Positions 40,607 to 50,002 of a stretch of 64,000 bases of DNA are shown here, in pieces. The DNA comes from Roseiterribacter gracilis (lineage in GTDB: Bacteria > Pseudomonadota > Alphaproteobacteria > BOG-932 > Roseiterribacteraceae): positions 3,968,001 to 4,032,000 of the forward strand of contig BOPV01000001.1 in the NCBI GenBank assembly GCA_018332375.1. Reading direction: 5' to 3'. How positions within the stretch are numbered: position 1 is the stretch's first letter; every line of letters begins with the position of its first letter. The notes under the pieces are model-generated. The model saw only the letters and a program-made list of their open reading frames with translations. It ran no database searches and was not told where the DNA came from. Position numbers and translations under genes: made by a program.

Positions 40607-42396
40607 ATCCCACCGACATCAAGGCGCCCGACTATTTCCATCGGGTTGTTGACTGCCAGTGGGCCTGTCCGGCCCACACTCCCGTCCCCGAATACATCCG
40701 CATGATCAGCCAGGGCCGTTACGCCGACGCGTATATGGTCAACTGGAAATCCAATGTCTTTCCGGGAATTCTCGGTCGCACCTGCGACCGCCCCTGCGAA
40801 CCGGCCTGCCGCCGCGGTCGCGTCGAAGACGAACCGGTCGCGATCTGCCGCCTCAAACGCGTTGCCGCCGACAATAAAGGCGACGTCGAAGCCCGGATGC
40901 CGCTCGCTGCAACTGCGAAGAACGGCAAGCGTGTCGCGCTGATCGGCGCCGGTCCGGCGTCGCTGACCGTTGCGCGCGATCTGCTGCCGCTCGGCTACGA
41001 CGTCACCGTGTTCGACGGCGACAACAAGCTGGGCGGGATGATCCGCACCCAGATTCCGCGCTTTCGGTTGCCCGAAAGCGTGATCGACGAAGAAGTCGGC
41101 TATGTCGCGCGTCTCGGTCTCACCGTACGCAGCGGCGAACGCGTCGACAGTTTGAAGTCGCTGCTGGCGCAAGGATTCGACGCCATATTCGTCGGATCTG
41201 GCGCGCCGCGCGGGCGCGATCTGGATTTGCCCGGCCGCAAAGAAGCGGCTGCGAACATCCATATCGGCATCGACTGGCTGTCGTCGGTGTCGTTCGGCCA
41301 CATCACCAAAATCGGCAAGCGTGTTCTGGTGCTGGGTGGCGGCAACACCGCGATGGATTGCTGTAGGTCTTCCAAACGCCTTGGCGGCGAAGACGTGCGT
41401 GTGGTCGTGCGTTCGGGCTTCGACGAAATGAAAGCGTCGCCCTGGGAAAAAGAAGACGCGCAGCACGAAGGCATTCCGATCCACAACTGGCTGGTGCCGA
41501 AAAGCTTCGAGCACGAAAACGGCAAGCTGGTCGCGATGGTGTTCGAGAAAGTCGCACCGGTCGTCGGCGCTGACGGCAAGAAGTCGGCGCGTCCGACCGG
41601 CGAGCCCGACGTGCGCATGGAATGCGATGAAGTTCTGATCGCAGTCGGCCAGGAAAATTCCTTCCCCTGGATCGAACGCGACGCCGGACTCGAATTCGAC
41701 AAATGGGGCCTGCCGCAACTCAACCCCGATACGCTGCAATCGACTCTGCCATCGGTGTTCTTCGGCGGCGACGCGGCGTTCGGACCGAAGAACATCATCT
41801 GGGCCGTCGCGCACGGGCATCAGGCTGCAGTGTCGATCGACAAATTCTGTCAAGGACAGGACGTCGCCGACCGGCCGCCGCCGCATGTCACGCTCGCCAG
41901 CCAGAAGATGGGCATTCACGAATGGAGCTACGACAACGACGTGTCGAACGACCTGCGGTTCAAAGTACCGCAGCTGCCGGCGGCGCAGGCTTTGTCGAAC
42001 ATCAAGCTCGAAGTCGAACTCGGCTATGACGACCGGCTTGCGTTCAAAGAAGCGCAACGCTGTCTGAATTGCGACGTGCAGACTGTGTTTGCCGACAAGC
42101 TGTGCATCGAATGCGATGCCTGCGTCGATATTTGCCCGACCGACTGCATCACCTTCACCGCCAATGGCGACGAAGCGGATGTGCGCGAACGGCTTAGCGC
42201 ACCGGCGCTGAACCTGACGCAACCGCTATATACGTCAGGCGCGCTCAAGACCGGACGGATCATGGTCAAAGACGAAGACGTTTGTCTCCATTGCGGCATG
42301 TGCGCCGAGCGCTGTCCGACCGGCGCCTGGGACATGCAGAAGTTCTTTCTCGAAACCGCTCAATCAGGAGATCGCGCATGTCGTCGCGCCGCCTGA
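40603..42396 (+). CDS. GltD-like FAD/NAD(P)H oxidoreductase with C-terminal ferredoxin domain
   Basis: This 597-residue protein has an N-terminal cysteine domain (DCQWACPAHTPVPEY, TCDRPCEPACRRG) as in glutamate synthase small subunit and NfnB. An FAD site follows at about 113 (VALIGAGPASLTVARDL), an NAD(P)H site at about 240 (VLVLGGGNTAMDC), and a C-terminal 2[4Fe-4S] domain with CIECDACVDICPTDC and CLHCGMCAERCP. It should move electrons between pyridine nucleotide and the ferredoxin-type clusters of the 2-oxoacid oxidoreductase encoded next, with which it overlaps by 19 bases. TTG at 40603 is the only start upstream of the conserved domain in this frame; GAGGTG lies 6 bases before. Confidence 0.85.
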   Translation: MNPTDIKAPDYFHRVVDCQWACPAHTPVPEYIRMISQGRYADAYMVNWKSNVFPGILGRTCDRPCEPACRRGRVEDEPVAICRLKRVAADNKGDVEARMPLAATAKNGKRVALIGAGPASLTVARDLLPLGYDVTVFDGDNKLGGMIRTQIPRFRLPESVIDEEVGYVARLGLTVRSGERVDSLKSLLAQGFDAIFVGSGAPRGRDLDLPGRKEAAANIHIGIDWLSSVSFGHITKIGKRVLVLGGGNTAMDCCRSSKRLGGEDVRVVVRSGFDEMKASPWEKEDAQHEGIPIHNWLVPKSFEHENGKLVAMVFEKVAPVVGADGKKSARPTGEPDVRMECDEVLIAVGQENSFPWIERDAGLEFDKWGLPQLNPDTLQSTLPSVFFGGDAAFGPKNIIWAVAHGHQAAVSIDKFCQGQDVADRPPPHVTLASQKMGIHEWSYDNDVSNDLRFKVPQLPAAQALSNIKLEVELGYDDRLAFKEAQRCLNCDVQTVFADKLCIECDACVDICPTDCITFTANGDEADVRERLSAPALNLTQPLYTSGALKTGRIMVKDEDVCLHCGMCAERCPTGAWDMQKFFLETAQSGDRACRRAA

Positions 42397-44222
42397 GTGC
42401 CGTCAACGACTTCGTCGTCAAGTTCGCCAACGTCAACGGATCGGGCTCGGCCAGCGCCAATGCGCTGTTCGCCAAGTCGCTGTTGCGCATGGGCGTGCCG
42501 TGCGCGCCGCGCAACATCTTTCCGTCGAACATCCAGGGCCTGCCGACCTGGTACGAAGTGCGCGTGTCCGAAGCCGGTTGGCTGGGCGCGCGCGGCGGCG
42601 TCGATTTCATGATCCAGATGAATCCGCAGACCTGGGACAAGGACGTCGCCTCGATCGAGCCCGGCGGGTATTTGTTCTATGACTCGACGCGCGCGCTGCC
42701 GAAGTCGAAATTCCGCGACGACGTCACGACGTTGGGTCTGCCGCTGACCGAAATCTGCAACGCGGCCTACAAAGATCCGCGCCAGCGTCAGCTGTTCAAG
42801 AACATCGTCTATGTCGGCGCGCTGTCGTTTCTGTTGTCGATGGACGCGGAGACGATTGAGACGCTGATCGCCGAACAATTCAAAGGCAAAGACAAGCTGA
42901 TTGCGCCCAACGTCGAAGCGTTCCGCATGGGACGCGAGCGTGCCAAGGAAACCTTCGGCGAGCCGATCGGTCTGGTGGTGCGCAAAAGCGACCAGGTCGG
43001 TGACAAGATTTTCATCGAAGGAAATTCTGCGGCCAGTCTCGGCGCGGTCTATGGCGGTGCCACGGTCTGCGCCTGGTATCCGATCACGCCGTCGACCTCG
43101 CTTGCCGAAGGCTTCACGCGCTGGTGCAAGAAATTCCGTATCGATGCCGCGACCGGCGAACAACGGTTCGCGATCGTGCAGGCCGAAGACGAGCTGGCCT
43201 CGATCGGCATGGTGCTGGGCGCGGCCTGGAACGGCGCGCGTGCCTTCACCAGCACGTCGGGTCCGGGCATTTCGCTGATGAGCGAGTTTTTGGGCCTGGC
43301 CTATTTCGCGGAAATTCCTGCGGTGCTGTTCAACGTCCAGCGCGCCGGGCCGTCTACGGGTATGCCCACGCGCACCCAGCAATGCGACGTGCTGGCCTGC
43401 GCCTATGCCAGCCACGGCGACACCAAACACGTGCTGCTGTTCCCCGAAGATCCGTATGAAGCGTTCGAGTTCGGCGCCCAGGCGTTCGATCTTGCCGATC
43501 GTTTGCAGACGCCGGTCTTCGTCATGCTGGATCTCGATATCGGCATGAATGAGCGGCTGTGCAAACCGTTCGAATGGGATCCGAATCGCAAGCTCGATCG
43601 CGGCAAAGTCGTCACGGCTGAGATGCTCGAGAACGGGTTCGAGTTCGGCCGCTATCTCGATGTTGATGGCGACGGCATCGCATACCGCACCTATCCCGGC
43701 ACCCATCCGACCAAAGGCGCCTATTTCACGCGTGGCTCGAGCCACGATCGCTATGCGCGCTACACCGAAGACGGTGCGGCCTATGTCGACAGCGTCGAAC
43801 GTCTGCTGAAGAAACATGCGACCGCACGTACCTTGGTGCCGGCGCCGCAGATGATCGACGCCGCCCAGCCGACCAAGACCGGTGCGCTGTTCTATGGCTC
43901 AACATCGCCGGCGATGCAGGAAGCCTTGTCGATGCTGAACAAGGACGGGTTGCAGGTCGACGGTCTGCGCGCGCGCGGCTTTCCGTTTGCCGACGAGATC
44001 AAGGCCTGGATCGAACGCCACGACCAGATCTTCGTCGTCGAACAGAATCGCGACGGCCAGTTGCGCACCTTGCTGACCGCTGAGCTTGGCATCGATCCCG
44101 CCAAGCTGGTGTCGATGGTGCATTTCGACGGGTCGCCGATCACCGCCCGCTTCATCCACGGTGCGATTTCGAAGGCGCTCCAGCCTGCGAATGTCGAACC
44201 GCGGCGGAGGATTGCGTCATGA
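42378..44222 (+). CDS. korA: 2-oxoacid:ferredoxin oxidoreductase, fused gamma-alpha subunit (KorA type)
   Basis: This 614-residue protein has an N-terminal gamma domain (about 10-200; NGSGSASANALFAKSLLRMGVP) and an alpha pyrimidine-binding domain (about 215-600; GNSAASLGAVYGGATVCAWYPITPSTSLAEGF, then SGPGISLMSEFLGLAYFAEIPAVLFNVQRAGPSTGMPT). This is the arrangement of 2-oxoglutarate:ferredoxin oxidoreductase KorA. The substrate could also be another 2-oxoacid. AGGAG lies upstream of the ATG. It overlaps the preceding gene by 19 bases and korB by 4 (ATGA). Confidence 0.88.
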   Translation: MSSRRLSAVNDFVVKFANVNGSGSASANALFAKSLLRMGVPCAPRNIFPSNIQGLPTWYEVRVSEAGWLGARGGVDFMIQMNPQTWDKDVASIEPGGYLFYDSTRALPKSKFRDDVTTLGLPLTEICNAAYKDPRQRQLFKNIVYVGALSFLLSMDAETIETLIAEQFKGKDKLIAPNVEAFRMGRERAKETFGEPIGLVVRKSDQVGDKIFIEGNSAASLGAVYGGATVCAWYPITPSTSLAEGFTRWCKKFRIDAATGEQRFAIVQAEDELASIGMVLGAAWNGARAFTSTSGPGISLMSEFLGLAYFAEIPAVLFNVQRAGPSTGMPTRTQQCDVLACAYASHGDTKHVLLFPEDPYEAFEFGAQAFDLADRLQTPVFVMLDLDIGMNERLCKPFEWDPNRKLDRGKVVTAEMLENGFEFGRYLDVDGDGIAYRTYPGTHPTKGAYFTRGSSHDRYARYTEDGAAYVDSVERLLKKHATARTLVPAPQMIDAAQPTKTGALFYGSTSPAMQEALSMLNKDGLQVDGLRARGFPFADEIKAWIERHDQIFVVEQNRDGQLRTLLTAELGIDPAKLVSMVHFDGSPITARFIHGAISKALQPANVEPRRRIAS

Positions 44223-45274
44223 GCTTTCTGCCCAAGCCGAAACTCCATCATCCGAATCTGCCGACCAACAAGCTCGGCTATACGCGGCGCGACTATGAGG
44301 GGACGATTTCGACCTTGTGCGCCGGGTGCGGCCACGACTCGATCTCGGCTGCGATCGTGCAGGCAGTGTTCGAGCTGGAAATCGAACCGCACCGTATCGC
44401 CAAACTGTCCGGCATCGGCTGTTCGTCGAAAACGCCGAATTACTTTTTGAATCCCGCACATGGATTCAATTCGGTGCATGGCCGCATGCCGTCGGTCGCG
44501 ACCGGCGCCAATCTCGCCAACCGCGAACTGATTTATCTCGGCGTGTCGGGCGACGGCGATTCTGCGTCGATCGGCTTCGGCCAATTCGCGCACGCGATGC
44601 GGCGCGGCGTCGACATGTGCTATATCGTCGAGAACAACGGCGTGTATGGGCTGACCAAAGGCCAGTTCTCGGCCACCGCCGATCGCGGCTCGAAATCGAA
44701 AAAGGGACAGGTCAATGCCGACGAAGGCATCGATCTGGTGCAGATGGCGCTGTCGCTGGGCGCGACCTATGTCGGCCGCGGCTTCTCGGGCGACAAGGAA
44801 CAGCTGGTGCCGTTGATCCAGGGTGCGTTGCTGCATCGGGGGCCGGCGTTGCTCGACGTGATCAGCCCCTGCGTCGCCTTCAACAACCATGAAGGCTCGA
44901 CCCGGTCGTTCGACTGGGTACGCGCGCATAACGAAGCGGTGAACCGTCTCGACGTCATCGTCGGCCGCGACGAGATCGTGCATGCCCAGGAACCGGGCAC
45001 GGTGGACGAGGTCACGCAGCATGACGGCAGCGTTCTGCGCCTGCGCAAGCTGGCGCCCGACTATGATGCGCACGATCGCGACGGCGCGATTTCGTACCTC
45101 GCAGAGCGCAAGCGTGCAGGCGAGATCGTGACCGGCCTGTTGTTCGTCGATCCCGAACCAAGCGACCTGCATGCAGCGCTGCGCACGCCGGCTGCCGGTC
45201 TTAACCGTCTCGGCGATGCAGAGCTGGTTCCCGGTGCGGCCGCGCTGGCCGCGGTGAACGCGTCGCTGCGCTGA
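44219..45274 (+). CDS. korB: 2-oxoacid:ferredoxin oxidoreductase beta subunit (KorB type)
   Basis: This 351-residue beta subunit binds thiamine diphosphate (GVSGDGDSASIGFGQFAHAMRR, then ENNGVYGLTKGQFSAT) and a [4Fe-4S] cluster through Cys34 and Cys37 (CAGCGH), Cys68 (GIGCSSK) and the Cys in ISPCVAFNNH. With KorA it would decarboxylate 2-oxoglutarate to succinyl-CoA, passing electrons to ferredoxin or to the oxidoreductase encoded first in the operon. It ends 117 bases before a strong terminator. Confidence 0.9.
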   Translation: MSFLPKPKLHHPNLPTNKLGYTRRDYEGTISTLCAGCGHDSISAAIVQAVFELEIEPHRIAKLSGIGCSSKTPNYFLNPAHGFNSVHGRMPSVATGANLANRELIYLGVSGDGDSASIGFGQFAHAMRRGVDMCYIVENNGVYGLTKGQFSATADRGSKSKKGQVNADEGIDLVQMALSLGATYVGRGFSGDKEQLVPLIQGALLHRGPALLDVISPCVAFNNHEGSTRSFDWVRAHNEAVNRLDVIVGRDEIVHAQEPGTVDEVTQHDGSVLRLRKLAPDYDAHDRDGAISYLAERKRAGEIVTGLLFVDPEPSDLHAALRTPAAGLNRLGDAELVPGAAALAAVNASLR

Positions 45275-45362
45275 CGCGTTTTCCCGCGAAGTGGGGACCG
45301 GTTCGCGGAGGGAAAACGCGTCGAACCAAAGAGGGATCGCACGATCCGAACCGGATCGTGCG
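45273..45362. repeat. Intergenic mosaic repeat (RIME-like), full copy 1
   Basis: A palindrome with arms GACGCGTTTTCCCGCGAA (45273-45290) and its near reverse complement (45302-45322) is followed after 15 bases by a perfect 11-bp hairpin, CGCACGATCCG (45338-45348) / CGGATCGTGCG (45352-45362), loop AAC. The same two-part design occurs at 49853. Confidence 0.75.
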
Positions 45363-45390
45363 GTAAATAAGCCACATACCAACGCCGACA

Positions 45391-45421
45391 GGGCCGCCGC
45401 GAGGCGGCCCTTTGCGTTTTT
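45391..45421 (+). terminator. Rho-independent terminator of the korAB operon
   Basis: GGGCCGCC (45391-45398) pairs with GGCGGCCC (45403-45410), loop GCGA, followed by TTTGCGTTTTT. Confidence 0.85.
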
Positions 45422-45548
45422 CGGTTCCATACAAGCAGAACCGGACTAGCTGCGTTGTGGATCGGTTCCTTGACGGGAACTGTACGGATCGGTTCAGTGC
45501 GCCCCGGCTGATGGACGTTGGGTCCGGGGCTGAGTGGAGCTGCGCGTC

Positions 45549-48500
45549 ATGGTCAATTTCTTCATCGAACGGCCGATCTTTTCCGCGGTCATCGCGATGA
45601 TCTTCGTGCTGGCCGGCTCGGTCTGCATGTTGATCCTGCCGATCTCGCAGTTTCCGGAAATCATCCCGCCGCAAGTGAGCATCACGGCCGCCTATCCGGG
45701 CGCCTCGGCCGAAGTCGTGGCCGATACCGTCGTCACACCGATCGAAAGTCAGGTGAACGGCGTCGAGAACATGCTCTACATCGCGTCGACCGCGGCCAAT
45801 GACGGCACCGCGACGATCAACGTGACGTTCGACGTCGGCACCAATGTCGATATCGCGGCGGTCAACGTGCAGAACCGCGTCACGCGCGCCACGCCGCAGC
45901 TGCCCGACATCGTCAATCGCGGCGGCGTCGTGACCCAGAAGCGCCAGCCGTCGGTGGCGCTGGTGGTCAATCTCTATTCACCCGACAACAGCCGCGACGC
46001 GCTGTTTCTGTCGAACTACGCCAACATCCAGGTGGTCGACGCATTGAAGCGCGTGCCCGGCGTCGGCGACGCGCTGATCTTCGGTGAGAAGCGCTATTCC
46101 ATGCGCGTCTGGTTGAACCCGGACCGGATGGCGTCGTTGGGCATCGCCGCCCAGGACGTGCAGCAGGCAATTCTCGAACAGAACGTGCAGGTCGCTGCCG
46201 GCCGCGTCGGCGCACCGCCGATCCCGCAAAACGGCGCCGCCTTCCAGATCCAGATCAACGCCCAGGGTCGTCTGACCTCGGCCGAACAATTCGGCGACAT
46301 CGTTCTGCGCACCGACGATCAAGGCCGCGTCGTGCGCGTGCGCGACATCGCGCGCATCGAACTGGGCGCCCAGGATTACGGCTCGACCGCCAAGCTGAAA
46401 GGCCAGCCCGGCGTCGCGGTGCCGATCTTCCAGGCCCCGGGATCGAACGCATTCTCGATGGCGTCTGGCATCCGCGCCGAGATGGACAAGATCAAGACGC
46501 GCTTCCCGGCCGGCGTCGAGTACACGATCGTCTACGACACGACGAGCTTCGTGAAAGACTCGATCAGCGAAGTCATCCACACGCTGTTCGTGGCGATGCT
46601 GCTGGTCTTCGCGGTCGTGTTCATCTTCCTGCAGAGCTGGCGCGCAACGATCATTCCCGCGATCACCATTCCGGTGTCGCTGATCGGCACCTTCGCGCTG
46701 ATGCTGGCCTTTGGCTTCTCGATCAACACGGTGTCGCTGCTGGGCATGGTGCTGGCGATCGGTCTGGTGGTCGACGACGCCATCGTCGTGGTCGAGAACG
46801 TCCAGCGTCAGTTGGAAATGGGAAAGAAGCCGCTGGTGGCCGCGCGCGACGCGATGGCCGAAGTGACGGCGCCGATCATCGCCACCACCGCGGTGTTGAT
46901 GGCGGTGTTCGTGCCGGTCGCTTTCATCCCCGGCATTTCGGGCCGGTTGTACAATCAATTCGCGCTGACCATCGCCTTCTCGGTGCTGCTGTCGGCGATC
47001 AACTCACTGACTCTGTCGCCGGCACTCTGCGCGGTGTTGTTGCGCAAGGGTGACGAGCCGACCTTCAAGCCGTTCGTCTGGTTCAATCGCAACTTCAACG
47101 CGTTCCGCGATGGCTACGCCGACCGCCTGGCCGGCGCGGTGCGAAGCTGGCGCTGGGTGCTCGCCTTCTTCATGATCGGCATCTTCGTCGCGATCGGCCT
47201 GGTCCGTTCGCTGCCGACCGCGTTCCTGCCCGAAGAAGACCAGGGCTACATCATCGTCGCGATGCAGGGACCGGACGGTTCGTCGCTCGAGCGCACCGAA
47301 AAGGTGAGCCAGCGCGTGCTCGACATCATGATGAAGACGCCCGGCATCACCAATGCGGTGGAAGTCGACGGCTACAACTTCATCTCGGGCGTGGCGCAGC
47401 CCAACGCCGGCATCAAATTCGGCCGTCTGGCGCCGTACGCAGATCGTCCTGACATCAAGACGATCCTGACGCAGCTCAACATGCAGTTCTTCCAGATCAG
47501 CGACGCACGCGTCTTCGCGATTCAGCCGCCGTCGATCCAGGGCCTGTCGGTGTCGGGCGGGTTCGAATTCCAGTTGCAGGATCTGCAGGGTGTCGGCGCT
47601 GCGACCTTGGGCAAGGCGTCGAACGATCTGATCAACGCGGCGCGCAAGCGTCCCGAACTGACCGGCATCTTCACCTTCTATTCGGACCAGGTGCCGCAGC
47701 TCTATCTCGACGTCGATCGCGAAAAGGCCAAGCTGCAAGGCCTGACGCTGACCGACGTGTTCCAGACGCTGCAGATTTATCTGGGTTCGCTCTACGTCAA
47801 CGACTTCAACCTGTTCGGTCGCGTCTACCGCGTGATCCTGCAGTCGGAAGCCAAAGACCGTCTGCAGCAATCCGACGTCACGCAGCTCTATGCACGCAAC
47901 AAAGCGGGCAACATGGTGCCGTTGTCGGCGGTTGCGGAAACGCGTCCGATCGTCGGCCCCGACATCGTCACGCACTACAATCTGTACCGCTCGATCCTGA
48001 TCAATGGCGGTCCGGCACCGGGCTACAGTTCGGGCGATGCGATCAAGGCGATGCAGGAAGTGGCGGCGCAGGTTCTGCCGCCGGGCATCACCTATAGCTG
48101 GACCGGCGTCACCTTCCAGCAGTTGCGCGCTGGCGATCTGGCACCGCTGATCTTCGCGCTGGCACTGGTCTTCGTGTTCCTGTTCCTGGCTGCCCAGTAT
48201 GAAAGCTGGGTGCTGCCGGTGATCATCTTGCTGGCGGTTCCATTGGCGCTGTTGGGCGCGCTGGCGGCGCTGGCGTTGCGCGGCATGGCGCTCGACATCT
48301 ACGGACAGATCGGTCTCGTGATGTTGATCGGTCTGGCGGCGAAGAACGCGATCTTGATCGTGGAGTTCGCAAAAGAGCGGCGCGAGCAAGAAAACATGCC
48401 GATCGTCATGGCCGCGGTCGAAGCAGCGCGTCTGCGCCTGCGTCCGATCTTGATGACCGCCTTCGCCTTCATCCTCGGCGTCGTGCCGCTGGTGATCGCG

Positions 48501-48722
48501 ACCGGCGCCGGCGCATCGGGCCGCCAGTCGCTGGGCACCACCGTGTTCGGCGGCATGTTGGTCGCGACGATCCTGTCACTCGTTTCGGTTCCCGTGTTTT
48601 TCTCCCTGATCGAAACGCTGCGCGAACGGCGCCGCATGGGCGATCTGGAACAGGAAGCGGCGGACCTCGAAGCACATCGCCTGCAGATGCCGCATGACGC
48701 GGCCGCTGTCGGCCACGATTAA
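45549..48722 (+). CDS. RND multidrug efflux pump, inner-membrane transporter (HAE1/AcrB family)
   Basis: This 1057-residue pump has 12 spans and two large periplasmic loops. FFIERPIFSAVIAMIFVLAGS and FPEIIPPQVSITAAYPGASAEVV open it. The proton-relay aspartates are Asp409 and Asp410 in GLVVDDAIVVVENVQR of span 4. LVFVFLFLAAQYESWVLPVIILLAVPLALLGA marks the second half. It exports hydrophobic drugs or toxic metabolites using the proton gradient. ATG at 45549 was chosen (a GTG at 45534 is possible). The adaptor follows 16 bases later; no outer-membrane channel gene is present, so a TolC-type protein encoded elsewhere is needed. Confidence 0.93.
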   Translation: MVNFFIERPIFSAVIAMIFVLAGSVCMLILPISQFPEIIPPQVSITAAYPGASAEVVADTVVTPIESQVNGVENMLYIASTAANDGTATINVTFDVGTNVDIAAVNVQNRVTRATPQLPDIVNRGGVVTQKRQPSVALVVNLYSPDNSRDALFLSNYANIQVVDALKRVPGVGDALIFGEKRYSMRVWLNPDRMASLGIAAQDVQQAILEQNVQVAAGRVGAPPIPQNGAAFQIQINAQGRLTSAEQFGDIVLRTDDQGRVVRVRDIARIELGAQDYGSTAKLKGQPGVAVPIFQAPGSNAFSMASGIRAEMDKIKTRFPAGVEYTIVYDTTSFVKDSISEVIHTLFVAMLLVFAVVFIFLQSWRATIIPAITIPVSLIGTFALMLAFGFSINTVSLLGMVLAIGLVVDDAIVVVENVQRQLEMGKKPLVAARDAMAEVTAPIIATTAVLMAVFVPVAFIPGISGRLYNQFALTIAFSVLLSAINSLTLSPALCAVLLRKGDEPTFKPFVWFNRNFNAFRDGYADRLAGAVRSWRWVLAFFMIGIFVAIGLVRSLPTAFLPEEDQGYIIVAMQGPDGSSLERTEKVSQRVLDIMMKTPGITNAVEVDGYNFISGVAQPNAGIKFGRLAPYADRPDIKTILTQLNMQFFQISDARVFAIQPPSIQGLSVSGGFEFQLQDLQGVGAATLGKASNDLINAARKRPELTGIFTFYSDQVPQLYLDVDREKAKLQGLTLTDVFQTLQIYLGSLYVNDFNLFGRVYRVILQSEAKDRLQQSDVTQLYARNKAGNMVPLSAVAETRPIVGPDIVTHYNLYRSILINGGPAPGYSSGDAIKAMQEVAAQVLPPGITYSWTGVTFQQLRAGDLAPLIFALALVFVFLFLAAQYESWVLPVIILLAVPLALLGALAALALRGMALDIYGQIGLVMLIGLAAKNAILIVEFAKERREQENMPIVMAAVEAARLRLRPILMTAFAFILGVVPLVIATGAGASGRQSLGTTVFGGMLVATILSLVSVPVFFSLIETLRERRRMGDLEQEAADLEAHRLQMPHDAAAVGHD

Positions 48723-48738
48723 GGTTGGAGAAGAAGAG

Positions 48739-49818
48739 ATGGACCGCAGGCGAATTGTTCTGGGCGTCGCGCTGGTGCTCGCCGCTGCAGTCGCCGTTTG
48801 GGTGTTTCTGCCCCACGGCAAAAAGCAGCAGGCACAGCAGGCACGGCCGCCGATCCCGGTGCCGGTGATTACGATCGGCGTGCGCAACGTGCCGATCTAT
48901 CGCGAGTTCGTGGGCTATACCCGCGCACTCAACACGATCGATGTGCGCGCGCGCGTCGCCGGCTATCTCGTCGAGCGCAAGGTCAAGGAAGGCGCCGACG
49001 TCGAAGCGGGGCAGGTCCTGTACCAGATCGACCCGCGCGACTATCAGGCCGCGGTGCAACGCGCCGAAGCAGCTGTGCTGCTGTCGAAGCAGAACGTCGC
49101 GCGCACCGAGCCGCTCGCGGCACGGGGCTTCTCGTCGCGCCAGACGCTCGACCAGCAAGTGTCGCAGCAGAAGCAGGACGAAGCGGCGCTGCGTACGGCG
49201 CAGCTCAATCTCGAATATACGACTGTGAAGGCACCGTTCGCGGGTCGCGTCGGCCGCACCGAAATCGATGTTGGCGGCCTGGTCAGTGAAGCCAATACCA
49301 AGCTCACCTCGCTGGTGCAGCTCGATCCGATCTACGCCTATTTCACGCCCAGCGACGCCGAGCTGGCCGAGATCAATCAGGCGCGTGCGGTCGGCCCGGT
49401 CGAAACCCAGCTTCTGTTCCCCAGCAGCGACGATCCGGTTGCGGTCGGCCAGCTCGACTTCGTCGACAACGCGGTCGATCGCTCGACAGGCACGGTCGCG
49501 ATGCGTGGCGTGTTCCGCAATTCGCGCAAGATCATCCTGCCGGGCCAGTTCGTGCATGTGCGCGTCAAGCTGCGCGACGAACCCAACGGTCTGCTGATCC
49601 CGCAATCGGCGCTGGGTTCGAACCAGCAGGGCAAGTTCGTTTACGTCGTCAGCAAGGACAACAAGGTCGAAGAACGGCAAATCAAGCTGGGCAGCGTGTT
49701 CAACGCATCGCAGCTGGTGCTGGACGGCGTTGCCGCCGGCGACCGTCTGATCATCAGCGGCCTGCAGAATCTCTTCCCAGGCACGCCGGTCGATCCCAAG
49801 GAAGTGGCCACGCCGTAA
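48739..49818 (+). CDS. RND efflux periplasmic adaptor (membrane fusion protein)
   Basis: This 359-residue protein has a single N-terminal membrane anchor (RRIVLGVALVLAAAVAVWVFLP), then the split lipoyl domain (VRARVAGYLVERKVKEGADVEAGQVLYQIDPRDYQA, and TVKAPFAGRVGRTEIDVGGLV) around a coiled-coil hairpin with Gln/Lys-rich sequence (about 95-150), and the beta-barrel and membrane-proximal domains (FVHVRVKLRDEPNGLLIPQSALG). It links the RND pump to an outer-membrane channel. GGAGAAGAAG precedes the ATG. The order pump-then-adaptor is the reverse of the usual order. Confidence 0.92.
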   Translation: MDRRRIVLGVALVLAAAVAVWVFLPHGKKQQAQQARPPIPVPVITIGVRNVPIYREFVGYTRALNTIDVRARVAGYLVERKVKEGADVEAGQVLYQIDPRDYQAAVQRAEAAVLLSKQNVARTEPLAARGFSSRQTLDQQVSQQKQDEAALRTAQLNLEYTTVKAPFAGRVGRTEIDVGGLVSEANTKLTSLVQLDPIYAYFTPSDAELAEINQARAVGPVETQLLFPSSDDPVAVGQLDFVDNAVDRSTGTVAMRGVFRNSRKIILPGQFVHVRVKLRDEPNGLLIPQSALGSNQQGKFVYVVSKDNKVEERQIKLGSVFNASQLVLDGVAAGDRLIISGLQNLFPGTPVDPKEVATP

Positions 49819-49852
49819 GAGCAGGCCTCTTGTAGACGGCGCTTCCGGCGCC

Positions 49853-49942
49853 CGCGTTTTTCCGTGAAGTGGGTACCGGTTCGCGGGGGAAAACGCGCAA
49901 ATAAAGCAAGGAGAGGAAGTTGCCGGATCGGCAACTTCCTCT
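49853..49942. repeat. Intergenic mosaic repeat (RIME-like), full copy 2
   Basis: A palindrome CGCGTTTTTCCGTGAA ... TTCGCGGGGGAAAACGCG (49853-49897) is followed after 14 bases by a perfect 14-bp hairpin, AGAGGAAGTTGCCG (49912-49925) / CGGCAACTTCCTCT (49929-49942), loop GAT. The palindrome is shared with 45273; the hairpin sequence differs, but its position and 3-base loop are kept. Confidence 0.75.
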
Positions 49943-49951
49943 ACTCTCCCG

Positions 49952-49988
49952 CATCACCCCGGCCGTTACGCCGGGGTGATGTGCTTTT
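49952..49988. terminator. Hairpin with short T-tract before mrp
   Basis: CATCACCCCGGC (49952-49963) pairs with GCCGGGGTGATG (49970-49981), loop CGTTAC, then TGCTTTT. It ends only 14 bases before the mrp start and resembles the arms of the REP-like repeat at 11074. Confidence 0.5.
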
Positions 49989-50002
49989 GGGGATATGTCT
50001 CG

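Noticed and set aside
45273..49942. Possible transposon ends around the RND operon
   Set aside because: The two repeats are in the same general form but no transposase, target duplication or terminal inverted repeat pairing was found; they fit an intergenic mosaic repeat better.
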